Notes: generated by a model not told the origin, from the sequence alone. 33,087 nucleotides of DNA from Rhizobium sp. (GCA_029865885.1 JARXAK010000204.1:1-33087), one strand, 5' to 3'; shown: positions 7,843-16,475, numbered from the stretch's first letter. Translations and numbers: made by a program.

Positions 7843-9498
7843 TCAGGCGTGACGCGCGAAATAGGCGCCCCAAGCCGGCAACTCTACCTTGTTATCGTTG
7901 ACTGCACTCTCAAATCCATGGCCTTCAAGCGCGATCCACTCCCCGGTCGGCAAGGCGATCGAGGTCGGTTCTGCGCTCATGTTGAAGACGCAGAGCAGCT
8001 TTTCGTTGCCGAAGGCGCGCGTATAGACCAGCTGGTCGTCGCCAGCGTCGTGGAACGTGATGTCGCCCTTGGCAAAGGCCGGATACTGGCGGCGGAAGGC
8101 GAGGAAGCGACGGTAGTGCTCGAGCACCGACTCTTCTCTGCCGACCTGGGTATTGACCGCGCGAAGCCCATGTTCGACCGGGATCGGCAACCATGTCTTC
8201 TGCGCTGTCGAGAACCCCGCCTGGGTCGCGTGATCATCCCAGACCATCGGCGTGCGGCAGCCATCGCGGCCCTTGAATTCCGGCCAGAACTGGATGCCGT
8301 AAGGGTCCTGCAGATCTTCGAATGCAATCTCGGCCTCCGTGAGGCCAAGCTCTTCGCCCTGATAGATGCAGACCGAGCCGCGCTGGGTGAGCAGCAGGGC
8401 AGAGCTCATCTTGGCATAGGCGTCGCGGTCGAGAACCGTTGCACCCCAGCGGGACACGTGGCGCACGACGTCATGGTTCGAGAAGGCCCAGCAAGCCCAG
8501 CCTTCGGGTGCCGCTGCGGCGAAGGCGTTCTGGGTGTTCTGTACGACAGCCGGGGTCAGCGGCTCGGGCGCCAGGAATTCGAAGGCATAGCACATCTGCA
8601 TCTTGTCGTTGCCGGAGGTGTATTCTCCGACGATCTCCAGACCGCGCTGGCTGTCGCCGACTTCACCGACGGCCGCGATCGCCGGATACTCGTCCAGAAG
8701 CGCACGGAAGCGCTTGAGGAAGGCGATGTTTTCCGGGCGGTTCTTGTCGTAGATGTGTTCCTGGAAGTTGTACGGATTGACGGCCGGTGCGGTCGAGGCG
8801 TTGCGGCGCTCGGGTGCGAGCGGCGGATTGTCCCTGAGTTCCTTGTCGTGGAAGTAGAAGTTGATCGTGTCGAGGCGGAAACCATCGACACCGCGCTCCA
8901 GCCAGAAGCGGGTGGCGGAAAGCAGCGCATCCTGCACTTCCGGATTGTGCAGGTTCATGTCCGGCTGCGAGGTCAGGAAGTTATGCATGTAGTACTGCAT
9001 GCGGGTCGGATCCCACTGCCAGGCAGAACCGCCGAAGATCGACAACCAGTTGTTCGGCGGCGTGCCGTCCGGCTTCGAATCGGCCCAGACATACCAGTCG
9101 GCCTTCGGGTTGACGCGGCTCGAGCGGCTTTCGACGAACCAGGCATGCTGGTCCGACGAGTGTGAGATCACGAGGTCGATCATAACCCGGATGCCGAGGC
9201 GATGGGCTTCGGCGATCAGGCCGTCGAAATCGGCAAGCGAACCGAACATCGGATCGACGTCGACATAGTTGGAGACGTCATAGCCGAAGTCCTTCATCGG
9301 CGAGGCGAAGAAGGGCGAGATCCAGATCGCATCGGCGCCGAGGTCTGCGATATGCGACAGACGAGCAGTGATGCCCTTCAGGTCACCGACGCCATCGCCA
9401 TTGGAATCCTGATAGGAGCGCGGGTAGATCTGGTAGATCACCGCGCCGCGCCACCAGTCCTTGTCGGCGGCCAGCATCGATTGCGTCGTGGAACTCAT
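7843..9498 (-). CDS. aglA: Alpha-glucosidase, GH13 family
   Basis: Cytoplasmic alpha-glucosidase of 551 residues that cleaves the alpha-glucosides brought in by the Agl transporter. The GH13 TIM-barrel motifs are complete: WWRGAVIYQIYPRS at the start, VMIDLVISHSSDQH (region I), GFRLDTINF with nucleophile Asp210 (region II), AVGEVGD with acid/base Glu279 (region III), and FSNHDVVRH with Asp343 (region IV). The C-terminal beta domain follows. There is no signal peptide, which fits hydrolysis after uptake. The ATG at 9498 has CGAGGA six bases upstream, and a TTG at 9504 is less likely. It lies 39 bases after aglG. The insert GDGVGDLKGI is typical of the oligo-1,6-glucosidase/sucrose hydrolase subfamily, so the exact linkage preference is uncertain. 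Confidence 0.95.
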   Translation of the reverse strand: MSSTTQSMLAADKDWWRGAVIYQIYPRSYQDSNGDGVGDLKGITARLSHIADLGADAIWISPFFASPMKDFGYDVSNYVDVDPMFGSLADFDGLIAEAHRLGIRVMIDLVISHSSDQHAWFVESRSSRVNPKADWYVWADSKPDGTPPNNWLSIFGGSAWQWDPTRMQYYMHNFLTSQPDMNLHNPEVQDALLSATRFWLERGVDGFRLDTINFYFHDKELRDNPPLAPERRNASTAPAVNPYNFQEHIYDKNRPENIAFLKRFRALLDEYPAIAAVGEVGDSQRGLEIVGEYTSGNDKMQMCYAFEFLAPEPLTPAVVQNTQNAFAAAAPEGWACWAFSNHDVVRHVSRWGATVLDRDAYAKMSSALLLTQRGSVCIYQGEELGLTEAEIAFEDLQDPYGIQFWPEFKGRDGCRTPMVWDDHATQAGFSTAQKTWLPIPVEHGLRAVNTQVGREESVLEHYRRFLAFRRQYPAFAKGDITFHDAGDDQLVYTRAFGNEKLLCVFNMSAEPTSIALPTGEWIALEGHGFESAVNDNKVELPAWGAYFARHA

Positions 9499-9537
9499 TC
9501 TCAATCCTCGTAGATGTCAGTTGTCGAAAAGCTCCGC

Positions 9538-10680
9538 TCAACCACCCTTGACCGAGCCAGCCAGCAGACCCCGGACGAGGTAGCGCTGGAGACCGAAGAA
9601 GACGAGGAGCGGAACGATGATGGTGATGAAGGCGGACGCCGTCAGGATTTCCCAGTTGCCGCCGCGCGAACCCAGCAGGTTGACCAGGCGACCGGTCAGG
9701 ACCAGTTCGTCATTGCCGGTGCCGAGGAAGACCATGGCCACGAGCAGGTCGTTCCAGGTCCAGAGGAACTGGAAGATGGCGAAGGAGGCAAGCGCCGGAT
9801 AAGAGAGCGGCAGGACGATCTTGATGAAGATCTCGAAATCGGAGGCGCCATCGACGCGGGCCGATTCCATGATCTCGCGCGGCAGGCCGGCGATGTAATT
9901 GCGCAGCAGGTATATGGCGAGCGGCAGGCCGAAACCCATATGCGCAAGCCAGATGCCGACATAACCCTTTGCCGGAACGCCGAAGAAGGTTCCGACATCG
10001 TTGTACATCTTCAGAAGCGGGATCAGCGACATCTGCAGCGGCACGACGAGCAGGCCGACGATCACCGCGATCAGGATCGAGCGCCCCGGAAACTTCATCC
10101 AGGCAAGCGCATAGGCCGCAAAGGCCGCCACCAGGATCGGGATGATCGTGGAGGGGATCGCAACCGTCAGCGAGTTGATGAAGGACTGGCCGATGCCTTC
10201 GGCCGTCATCACGGTCTGGTAGTTCTCCAGCGTGAAGCGCGGCGGCGTCTCGGCGGTGAAGAAGATGCGCTGGCCGCGTGATCCCTCGAAGGCTGTCGGC
10301 GATTCCAGGCGGAAGTCGCCGTTTTCCTCAACGGTCAGCTTCTGGCCGTCGCGGATATCGGCGGTTGCACCGGCTGCGAAAGCCGCAGGTTCCTGGCTGG
10401 TTGCCCCGAAGGCCGAAACCGCGCCGGGGCCGCCTTCAAAGACGTTTCCCTTGATGACAAAGCCACCGTTTTCCTGAACCTGAGCTTCAGGTCCGGGGGC
10501 ACGGTAGATCTCGTTGCGGGTCGAGGACGATAGGGCCGTCCACCAGCCGGAAGCGACGATCTGGTCCTTGTCACGCAGGGACGAGATCAACAGGCCGGCA
10601 GTCGGAAGCGTCCAGGCGGCGACCAGAACGAGGACGGTCAGGTTGACGACGATCGTCAGCGGAGAAAGCTTGCGCGTCAT
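9538..10680 (-). CDS. aglG: Alpha-glucoside ABC transporter permease (MalG-like)
   Basis: Inner-membrane permease of 380 residues. The first helix is near 10-33, followed by an unusually long periplasmic stretch. The core helices run from about 165 to the C-terminus. The EAA loop EIMESARVDGASDFEIFIKI contacts the ATPase AglK. Residues from about 54 to 148 form a Gly/Ala-rich, beta-like insert between helices 1 and 2, where MalG-type permeases normally pass straight to the FTLENYQ segment. The ATG at 10680 has GGAAGGAC upstream and starts one base after the aglF stop (TGACATG), so translation is probably coupled. It belongs to the aglEFGAK operon. Confidence 0.93.
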   Translation of the reverse strand: MTRKLSPLTIVVNLTVLVLVAAWTLPTAGLLISSLRDKDQIVASGWWTALSSSTRNEIYRAPGPEAQVQENGGFVIKGNVFEGGPGAVSAFGATSQEPAAFAAGATADIRDGQKLTVEENGDFRLESPTAFEGSRGQRIFFTAETPPRFTLENYQTVMTAEGIGQSFINSLTVAIPSTIIPILVAAFAAYALAWMKFPGRSILIAVIVGLLVVPLQMSLIPLLKMYNDVGTFFGVPAKGYVGIWLAHMGFGLPLAIYLLRNYIAGLPREIMESARVDGASDFEIFIKIVLPLSYPALASFAIFQFLWTWNDLLVAMVFLGTGNDELVLTGRLVNLLGSRGGNWEILTASAFITIIVPLLVFFGLQRYLVRGLLAGSVKGG

Positions 10681-10681
10681 G

Positions 10682-11692
10682 TCAGCGTCCTTCCATTTCC
10701 CGGCGGGCATTGCGGATGTTCCAGATCATGATCGGGATGACCATGACCATGATGACGACGGCAATCGCCGCGCCACGGCCAAAGTCACCGCCGCCGCGGA
10801 ACATCCAGTCGAACATCAGGTTCGCGAGAACCTGGCTCTGCCACTGGCCGTTGGTCATCGCCAGAACGATGTCGAAGACCTTGAGGACGAGGATGGTGAT
10901 GGTGGTCCAGACCACCGCAATGGTGTTCCAGATCTGCGGCACCTTGATCTTGATGAAGATCTGCCACGGATTGGCGCCATCGATGACGGCTGCCTCGATG
11001 GTCTCTTCCGGAATGCCGCGCAGGGCCGCCGACAGGAGGACCATGGCGAAACCGGTCTGGATCCAGATGAGGATGACCATCAGGAAGAAGTTGTTCCAGA
11101 AGGGCAGCGCAATCCAGATCTGCGGGTCGCCGCCAAGGGAGACGACGAGCGCATTGAGGATGCCGATCTGCTCGGAGCCGGCGTCGCGGTAGTCGTAGAC
11201 GAATTTCCAGATGACGGAGGCACCGACGAAGGAGATCGCCATCGGCATGAAGATCAGCGATTTAGCGATATTGCCCCACCAGATGCGATCGGTGAGAGCT
11301 GCGATGATCAGACCGAAGAAGGTGGAGGCCGCAGGCACCACGATCAGCCACAACATGTTGTTGAAGATCGACTGGCGGAATTCCGCGTCACTGAGCATCC
11401 AGCGATAATTCGCGAGCCCGACGTAGTTTTCGCCGCTGCGGTCCATCACGGAATAGAGGACCGAGGAGAAGAGCGGGTAGATCAGGTAGATTGTCAGCGA
11501 TATCAGGGCGGGGCCGAGAAAAAGCCAGGGGCGGATCAGGGCCGCACGCCTGAGGTTTTTCGAGGCCTTTTCGGTATCAGCGATGCGAGACGGAAAGATC
11601 ACGTCCAGCAAAAGGTTCGAGCCGAAAAAATATCCGATCGCTGCCGCAACGCCGACGACGATCGTCAGCAAGGCAAAGAATAACTGCTCCAA
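10682..11692 (-). CDS. aglF: Alpha-glucoside ABC transporter permease (MalF-like)
   Basis: Inner-membrane permease of 336 residues that pairs with AglG. An extra N-terminal hydrophobic segment (residues 1-33, LFFALLTIVVGVAAAIGYFF) precedes the standard six-helix core, which begins at RPWLFLGPALISLTIYLIYP. The EAA loop is EETIEAAVIDGANPWQIFIK. The start is a TTG at 11692 with a strong GGAGGGGA site six bases upstream; no ATG offers a full-length alternative. The gene lies 122 bases after aglE, beyond a stable hairpin. The weak start codon and the hairpin together suggest fewer permease than binding-protein molecules, which is inference. Confidence 0.93.
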   Translation of the reverse strand: MEQLFFALLTIVVGVAAAIGYFFGSNLLLDVIFPSRIADTEKASKNLRRAALIRPWLFLGPALISLTIYLIYPLFSSVLYSVMDRSGENYVGLANYRWMLSDAEFRQSIFNNMLWLIVVPAASTFFGLIIAALTDRIWWGNIAKSLIFMPMAISFVGASVIWKFVYDYRDAGSEQIGILNALVVSLGGDPQIWIALPFWNNFFLMVILIWIQTGFAMVLLSAALRGIPEETIEAAVIDGANPWQIFIKIKVPQIWNTIAVVWTTITILVLKVFDIVLAMTNGQWQSQVLANLMFDWMFRGGGDFGRGAAIAVVIMVMVIPIMIWNIRNARREMEGR

Positions 11693-11764
11693 AGACGTCC
11701 CCTCCCTGTCGATTGCTCCGGATCACGAATAAGCGCCGGATGCATTATTCTTCTTGATCGACGT

Positions 11765-11795
11765 CCGGACCGCATCCTTTGCGGATGCGGCCCGG
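11765..11795 (-). other. Intercistronic hairpin between aglE and aglF
   Basis: An 8-bp perfect stem (CCGCATCC/GGATGCGG, loop of 5) is extended by four more pairs after one mismatch. No T run follows on the minus strand. It lies directly after the aglE stop. By analogy with malE-malF spacers it may protect the aglE mRNA end or reduce readthrough into the permease genes. Confidence 0.7.
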
Positions 11796-11814
11796 CATGC
11801 AATGCGGGAAGGGC

Positions 11815-13173
11815 TTACTTCAAGCCATCCCAAGCCTTCTGGATGTCGCCTGCGACATCAGCCGCAGCCTTGCCACCGGAATAGTCAACCATACCCGTCC
11901 AGAATGCACCAGCACCGATCTTGCCCGGCATCAGGTCAGAGCCGTCGAAGCGGAAGGTGGTCGCGTTTGTCAGGATCTCGCCCTGCTTGCGCAGCGCGTC
12001 GTTGGCGTAGGTTTCCGGCTTGGCGGACTTGAAGGGCGTCAGGAAGCCCGACTGGGCCATCCAGACTTCATGGGCGATCGGGGTCTTCAGCCACTCGATG
12101 AAGGCGCGGGCTGCAGGCGTGTCCTTGGTGATCGACACCAGCGTGCCGGCACCGAGAACCGGAGTGCCGAGGTTCTTTTCGGCATAGGCCGGGAAGTAGA
12201 AGAAGTCTGCGTCCACGCCCAGTTCAGTGCCTTCCGGGAAGAAGGACGGGATGAACGATGCCTGGCGGTGCATGAAGCACTTCGGCGGCGAGGAGAAGAG
12301 ACCCTTCGGGCTGTCGCGGAAGTCGGTCGAGGCTACGGCCTTGGAGCCGCCGTCAACGAACTTGTCGTTGCGGGCGAACCAGCCGAATTCTTCGATCGCA
12401 CCGACAACGGCCGGATCGTTGAACTTGATCTCGTTGGTGACCCACTTGTCGTAGACGTCAGGCGCCTGCGTGCGCAGCATCATGTCTTCGACCCAGTCGG
12501 TGGCCGGCCAGCCGGTTGCACCACCCGAACCGAGACCGATGCACCAGGGCGTGCCGCCGTCGGCAACGATCTTCTCGGTCAGAGCCTTGAGCTCTTCCAT
12601 GGTCTTCGGCACTTCGTAGCCAGCGTCCTCGAAGTTTTCCGGCGAGTACCAGACGAGCGACTTCAGGTCGGCCTTGTAGGGGAATGCGAAGAACTGTTCG
12701 GCGCCAGCCTTGTCCTTGTAGGTGCCGAGGCTGACCCAGCTATCGCCGGCGGCGTAGTTGGTCTTCATCCAGTCGGCCGATTCAGTGCCGAGCGGAACGA
12801 GGAAACCCTTGGATGCGAGGTCGGCGAGCAGACCAGGCTGCGGCAGAACTGCGATATCCGGCGGGCTGCCGGCCTGCGTGTCGATGACAATCTGCTGCTC
12901 ATAGTTTTCAGAGGAAGAGTAGCTGACGTCGATGCCGGTGGCATTTTCGAAATAGGAGAGCATGGATTCAACCAGAACCTGGTCGTCACCGCGCCACGGT
13001 CCGAAGATCTTCAGCGTCTGCCCCTTGAGATCCCCATGCGCCTTCTTGAACTCTTCGAACGTCGACCAGCTGAACTTGGCGTCCTCACCCGGAGCGAACT
13101 TCAACTCCTGCGCGCTGACCGAGCCGGCCACGAGCGCGGCAGCAGCCACGGTCATCAAAAACATCTTCTTCAT
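11815..13173 (-). CDS. aglE: Periplasmic alpha-glucoside-binding protein
   Basis: Solute-binding protein of 452 residues (extracellular family 1) that delivers alpha-glucosides to AglFG. The signal peptide is MKKMFLMTVAAAALVAGSVS with probable cleavage at SAQ-E near residue 21. The mature protein has typical features: DIAVLPQPGLLADLASKG, the Trp/Tyr-rich segment FFAFPYKADLKSLVWYSPE, and DTPAARAFIEWLKTP. It is the first gene of the operon and its ATG is preceded by GGGAGGTAA. Upstream lies the shared control region with the divergent regulator aglR, including a palindromic operator at 13231-13242 next to its likely promoter. A hairpin follows the stop. Confidence 0.95.
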   Translation of the reverse strand: MKKMFLMTVAAAALVAGSVSAQELKFAPGEDAKFSWSTFEEFKKAHGDLKGQTLKIFGPWRGDDQVLVESMLSYFENATGIDVSYSSSENYEQQIVIDTQAGSPPDIAVLPQPGLLADLASKGFLVPLGTESADWMKTNYAAGDSWVSLGTYKDKAGAEQFFAFPYKADLKSLVWYSPENFEDAGYEVPKTMEELKALTEKIVADGGTPWCIGLGSGGATGWPATDWVEDMMLRTQAPDVYDKWVTNEIKFNDPAVVGAIEEFGWFARNDKFVDGGSKAVASTDFRDSPKGLFSSPPKCFMHRQASFIPSFFPEGTELGVDADFFYFPAYAEKNLGTPVLGAGTLVSITKDTPAARAFIEWLKTPIAHEVWMAQSGFLTPFKSAKPETYANDALRKQGEILTNATTFRFDGSDLMPGKIGAGAFWTGMVDYSGGKAAADVAGDIQKAWDGLK

Positions 13174-13230
13174 GTGATTTACCTCCCATCACATCGGACG
13201 GCCAATCGTCCTTGGTCAGCGCATTTTCCT

Positions 13231-13242
13231 CAAAGCGCTTTG
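13231..13242. promoter_or_regulatory. AglR operator, aglE side
   Basis: Perfect 12-base palindrome CAAAGCGCTTTG with the central CG typical of LacI-family operators. It lies just downstream of the likely -10 box of aglE, so bound repressor would block transcription start. A near copy is at 13392-13403. Confidence 0.8.
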
Positions 13243-13251
13243 GCCCCTATT

Positions 13252-13280
13252 TCATCACATTGCGCTCCATCCTGAGTCAA
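13252..13280 (-). promoter_or_regulatory. Likely aglE operon promoter
   Basis: On the minus strand, TTGACT (13275-13280) is followed after 17 bases by TGATGA (13252-13257). The -35 box is good and the -10 box is weak. The start would be near 13245, directly in front of the operator. Confidence 0.5.
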
Positions 13281-13361
13281 GGGTTTTTCTGCTTTTGCTG
13301 TAATTCATCGCAAGGCCCTGACCGTTCCCGTGCAAATGCCTTCGTGATAGTCAGATTCTTC

Positions 13362-13390
13362 TTGTCGCCGGGCTCGGGTCTGCGTCATAT
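13362..13390 (+). promoter_or_regulatory. Likely aglR promoter
   Basis: On the plus strand, TTGTCG (13362-13367) is followed after 17 bases by TCATAT (13385-13390). The second palindrome begins two bases further on, which would allow AglR to repress its own gene. Confidence 0.45.
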
Positions 13391-13391
13391 T

Positions 13392-13403
13392 CGAAGCGCT
13401 TTG
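13392..13403. promoter_or_regulatory. AglR operator, aglR side
   Basis: CGAAGCGCTTTG, eleven of twelve bases identical to the operator at 13231-13242, with the same AAGCGCTT core. The two centres are 161 bp apart, which would allow looping by a dimer pair. Confidence 0.75.
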
Positions 13404-13451
13404 GCCATTGGCGAGGGAGGCCCACGGTCAGGTGAGGAGAGGAATTCCGCA

Positions 13452-14477
13452 GTGAATCTGAAAGAATTGTCACAGCTGCTCGGCCTATCGCAAACGACGA
13501 TCAGCCGGGCACTCAACGGTTATCCGGAGGTCAACGAGGAGACGCGCCTACGGGTGCAGAAGGCCGCCAAGGAAACCGGCTATCGGCCAAACCGCGCGGC
13601 GCAGCGGCTTGCGACCGGCAAGGCGGGATCGATTGGCCTGATCATGCCGATTTCGCCGGACCACAGCTCGGACATGCATTTCGCCGAATTCCAGAGCGGA
13701 CTCGCCGAGGCGTCGATCGCCCATGACTTCCATTTCGTCATCATGCCGTCCAAGGCAGAAGACGAGGAACAGGCGATCCGCTGGCTTGTTTCGAGCGGCA
13801 GCGTCGATGGCTACTATCTCGCCTATGTGCGTGAGAAGGACCCGCGGATTGCGATGGCCCAGTCGCTCTCCCTGCCCTTCATCGTCCACGGCCGTTCCTC
13901 TGGGCTCGATCTCGACTATCCCTTCCTTGATGTCGACAATGAAGGCGCATTTTACGACGCCACACGGTTCCTGCTGCAGCTCGGGCACAAGCGGATCGCG
14001 CTCCTGAACGGCCAGGCAGATCTCGATTTCGCCCATCGACGACGGCTGGGCACAGAGAAAGCACTGGCGGAAAAGGGCTTGTTGCTTGACCCGCAGCAGA
14101 CGCGGCACAGCTTCATGAGCGACGAGCAGGGGTATCGCGGCATGAAGGAGATCCTGGCCTCACCGGACCGACCGACCGCCGTGCTCTGCGCCAGTACCGT
14201 GCTGGCGCTCGGGGCGGTGCGTGCGATGAACGAACTCGGCCTGAAGCTCGGCGTCGATATCTCGCTGATTGCCCATGACGACGAATTGCCACTGCTGAAA
14301 CCAGAGAATTTCTCGATCCCGCTCACCACGACACGCTCTTCGCTGCGCGCCGCCGGCAAGCGGATCGGCGACCGGTTGATCGCGATGATCAACCAGAGTG
14401 AGCCTGCACCGCCGGAGCAGGAATTGTGGAAGGTGGAGCTGGTGGTCAGGGCGTCCACCGGGCCGGCTCCCGCCTGA
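13452..14477 (+). CDS. aglR: LacI-family repressor of alpha-glucoside genes
   Basis: Transcription regulator of 341 residues. The N-terminal LacI helix-turn-helix is MNLKELSQLLGLSQTTISRA (residues 1-20) followed by the hinge helix region NRAAQRLATGKAG. The effector domain (about 60-335) is of the periplasmic-binding-protein type (GLIMPISPDHSS, SGSVDGYYLAY, DRPTAVLCASTVLALG). I chose the GTG at 13452, preceded by GAGGAGAGG, because it starts exactly at the HTH; the open frame upstream to 13212 covers the control region and is not coding. It is divergent from aglE and is expected to repress aglEFGAK and itself through the two AAGCGCTT palindromes until an alpha-glucoside or derivative binds. 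It converges on folD with only 24 bases between stops. Confidence 0.93.
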   Translation: MNLKELSQLLGLSQTTISRALNGYPEVNEETRLRVQKAAKETGYRPNRAAQRLATGKAGSIGLIMPISPDHSSDMHFAEFQSGLAEASIAHDFHFVIMPSKAEDEEQAIRWLVSSGSVDGYYLAYVREKDPRIAMAQSLSLPFIVHGRSSGLDLDYPFLDVDNEGAFYDATRFLLQLGHKRIALLNGQADLDFAHRRRLGTEKALAEKGLLLDPQQTRHSFMSDEQGYRGMKEILASPDRPTAVLCASTVLALGAVRAMNELGLKLGVDISLIAHDDELPLLKPENFSIPLTTTRSSLRAAGKRIGDRLIAMINQSEPAPPEQELWKVELVVRASTGPAPA

Positions 14478-14501
14478 CCCGGTTGCCCGTTATTCAGCCA
14501 A

Positions 14502-15401
14502 TCAGAAGCGCGGGGCTGCCATACCCGCCCGGCGATGGGCGGCGATCACCGTATTGGCCATCAGCATGGCAATCGTCATCGGGCCGACACCGCCGGGAAC
14601 CGGCGAGATGGCTTTCGCAACCGGCTTGCATTCGGCAAAGGCGACGTCGCCGACCAGCTTGAACTTGCCCTCGCCCTTTTCCGGTGCGGCCACCCGGTTG
14701 ATGCCGACATCGATGACGGTCGCACCTGGCTTCAACCAGTCGGCCTTGACCATTTCGGCACGACCGACGGCAGCAACCAGGATATCCGCCTGACGGGCGA
14801 GTTCCGGCAGGTCGCGGCTGCGCGAATGGCCGATGGTGACGGTGGCATTGGCGTTGAGCAGGAGCTGTGCCATCGGCTTGCCGAAAAGGTTGGAGCGACC
14901 GATGACGAGGGCATTGAGACCGGACAGGTCCGTGCCGTGGATCTGGCGCACCAGGATCATGGCGCCGGCCGGCGTGCAGGAGAGCAGCCCGGTCTTCAGA
15001 TCGCCGGTCGCAAGCTTGCCGGCATTGACGATGTGCAGGCCATCGACATCCTTTTCCGGCAGGATCGACTGGATGACGGGTTCGCTGTCGAGATGTTTGG
15101 GCAGCGGCAGCTGCACGAGGATGCCATCGATCTCGGGATCTGCATTGAGCGAGGCGACCAGCGCCATCAGGTCGCCCTGCGACGTCTCCTCGGGCAGCGT
15201 GTGCTGGATCGAGTTGAAGCCGCATTGCTTGGCCATGCGGCTCTTCGCGCCGACATAGGCGTGGCTTGCCGGATCATTGCCGATGATGACGACCGCGAGA
15301 CCGGGCTTGCGATGGCCGGAGCTTTCCAGCGTCGTTGCTGCTGAGGTTACCGCTTCGATCACCGAAGCGGCGGCTGCCTTTCCGTCGATTACCGTGGTCA
15401 C
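14502..15401 (-). CDS. folD: Methylenetetrahydrofolate dehydrogenase/cyclohydrolase
   Basis: Bifunctional cytoplasmic enzyme of one-carbon metabolism that interconverts 5,10-methylene-THF, 5,10-methenyl-THF and 10-formyl-THF with NADP. It shows the catalytic tyrosine/lysine segment [26 protein letters not shown], the Rossmann signature [15 protein letters not shown], and PGGVGPMT. I chose the GTG at 15401 (299 residues, the usual length), with GGGGA nine bases upstream. An in-frame TTG at 15410 would add three residues but abuts the ribosome site. No terminator is visible between the convergent folD and aglR stops. Confidence 0.95.
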   Translation of the reverse strand: MTTVIDGKAAAASVIEAVTSAATTLESSGHRKPGLAVVIIGNDPASHAYVGAKSRMAKQCGFNSIQHTLPEETSQGDLMALVASLNADPEIDGILVQLPLPKHLDSEPVIQSILPEKDVDGLHIVNAGKLATGDLKTGLLSCTPAGAMILVRQIHGTDLSGLNALVIGRSNLFGKPMAQLLLNANATVTIGHSRSRDLPELARQADILVAAVGRAEMVKADWLKPGATVIDVGINRVAAPEKGEGKFKLVGDVAFAECKPVAKAISPVPGGVGPMTIAMLMANTVIAAHRRAGMAAPRF

Positions 15402-15455
15402 TGTGCTCAATCCCCGTCTTCAACTCGCAGCAAGCTAGCGCCAACACGGAGGCGC

Positions 15456-15485
15456 CATTTGCCTGTCGCCGTCCTATGCTGTCAA
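15456..15485 (-). promoter_or_regulatory. Possible folD promoter
   Basis: A consensus -35 box TTGACA lies at 15480-15485 (minus strand), about 80 bases before the folD start. A poor -10 match (GCAAAT or CAAATG) follows after 17-18 bases. Weak support. Confidence 0.3.
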
Positions 15486-15525
15486 AATGCGGCATATTGC
15501 AAGGCAGGATTTCACGGTCTCGACC

Positions 15526-16347
15526 TCAGGAGAGCGGGACCGTCGGTTGGCGCAGCCGGTGACGAAGCACATGGGCCAGAAAGACGGGAATGCCGAGAAC
15601 ATAGCGACGCCAGAGGCGCGAGGGCTCCTGCCAGAGGCGGAACAGCCATTCGGAGCGGAGCTGCCGGATCCAATAAGGTGCGCGTGCGACACGACCCGAT
15701 ACGAAATCGAGCAATGCCCCGACGCTGATCACCACCCGCGCATGGTCTGCGGTGAGATACCTGTCGACCCATTTCTCCTGCAGCGGTGTGCCCATGGCTA
15801 CCAGCAGAAGATCGATGCGGGCGGCCTCGATGCGCTTGAGGATGAAGGTCGGATCGGCCCGGTCGAAATAGCCGTCGGAAATCTCGACGAATTCGTGCCA
15901 GGGCGTATGCTTGCGAAAGTTCGTGGCCGCATCCTGGAGCACTTCGGACGATGCGCCGAGAAGTCCGACACGCAACGGCTTGGTGATGAAGGTGAGGGCT
16001 GCGGGCACGAAGTCCGTGCCGTTGAGATTGGCCGTGAAGGGCCCGCCATGGAGAAACTTGGCGGCGATATCGACACCGATGCCATCCGGCAGGACGAGAC
16101 AGCGACCAAGGACCTCGCGGTAATCGGGGTCGCGCATCATCACATTGGCATTGTTGGCATTGAGAAACGCAATATGCGTCAGGCCCCTGCCTTTAACCAG
16201 TTTCTCTTCCAGCAGCGCAAGAGCGGGCTTCCAGCCCATGTCATGCACCGGCACATCCAAGATCGGCAGGACCGGGACAGCGGGCCGCCGTGCCCCGTTC
16301 GGGAGGCCATTCGGTTCTCTCAAAGCTGAAGACGATGACAGTGGCAT
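15526..16347 (-). CDS. WecG/TagA/CpsF-family glycosyltransferase
   Basis: Protein of 273 residues with the family core: HIAFLNANNANVMMRD, LVLPDGIGVDIAAKFL (Asp in the DG motif is the likely catalytic base), NLNGTDFVPA, VGLLGASSEV, LLLVAMGTPLQEKWVDRY and VISVGALLDFVSG. These enzymes transfer a sugar from a UDP-sugar to a lipid-linked acceptor in surface-polysaccharide synthesis; WecG uses UDP-ManNAcA. The donor here is unknown. It has no membrane helix; a basic, aromatic C-terminus (LRSEWLFRLWQEPSRLWRRY) may attach it to the membrane. The ATG at 16347 has only a weak ribosome site (GGGAC). It stands on the same strand beyond the last flagellar gene (128 bases). The gap 16348-16475 is AT-richer and may contain its promoter. 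Confidence 0.85.
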   Translation of the reverse strand: MPLSSSSALREPNGLPNGARRPAVPVLPILDVPVHDMGWKPALALLEEKLVKGRGLTHIAFLNANNANVMMRDPDYREVLGRCLVLPDGIGVDIAAKFLHGGPFTANLNGTDFVPAALTFITKPLRVGLLGASSEVLQDAATNFRKHTPWHEFVEISDGYFDRADPTFILKRIEAARIDLLLVAMGTPLQEKWVDRYLTADHARVVISVGALLDFVSGRVARAPYWIRQLRSEWLFRLWQEPSRLWRRYVLGIPVFLAHVLRHRLRQPTVPLS

Positions 16348-16475
16348 GGGGCGGGTCCCGAGGATCAACTACCTCTGAACCTATCAGGCACGGCTAAAAT
16401 TCCAGTAAAGCGGGGCCTTAAAATTCTCAGACCACCGTCAAGATCTTGTTCACCATACGCGCGCTCGCCGCGTCA

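Noticed and set aside
8707-8716. GAAGCGCTTG inside aglA, like the AglR operator core
   Set aside because: It encodes conserved residues of aglA, lacks the full palindrome, and an 8-base core is expected about once by chance in a window of this size and GC content.
11779-13275. 498-codon open frame on the plus strand
   Set aside because: It is antisense to aglE and runs into the aglE-aglR control region; no ribosome site or domain is visible.
13212-13451. In-frame upstream extension of aglR
   Set aside because: It covers both operators and the divergent promoters; the GTG at 13452 starts exactly at the LacI helix-turn-helix with a good ribosome site.
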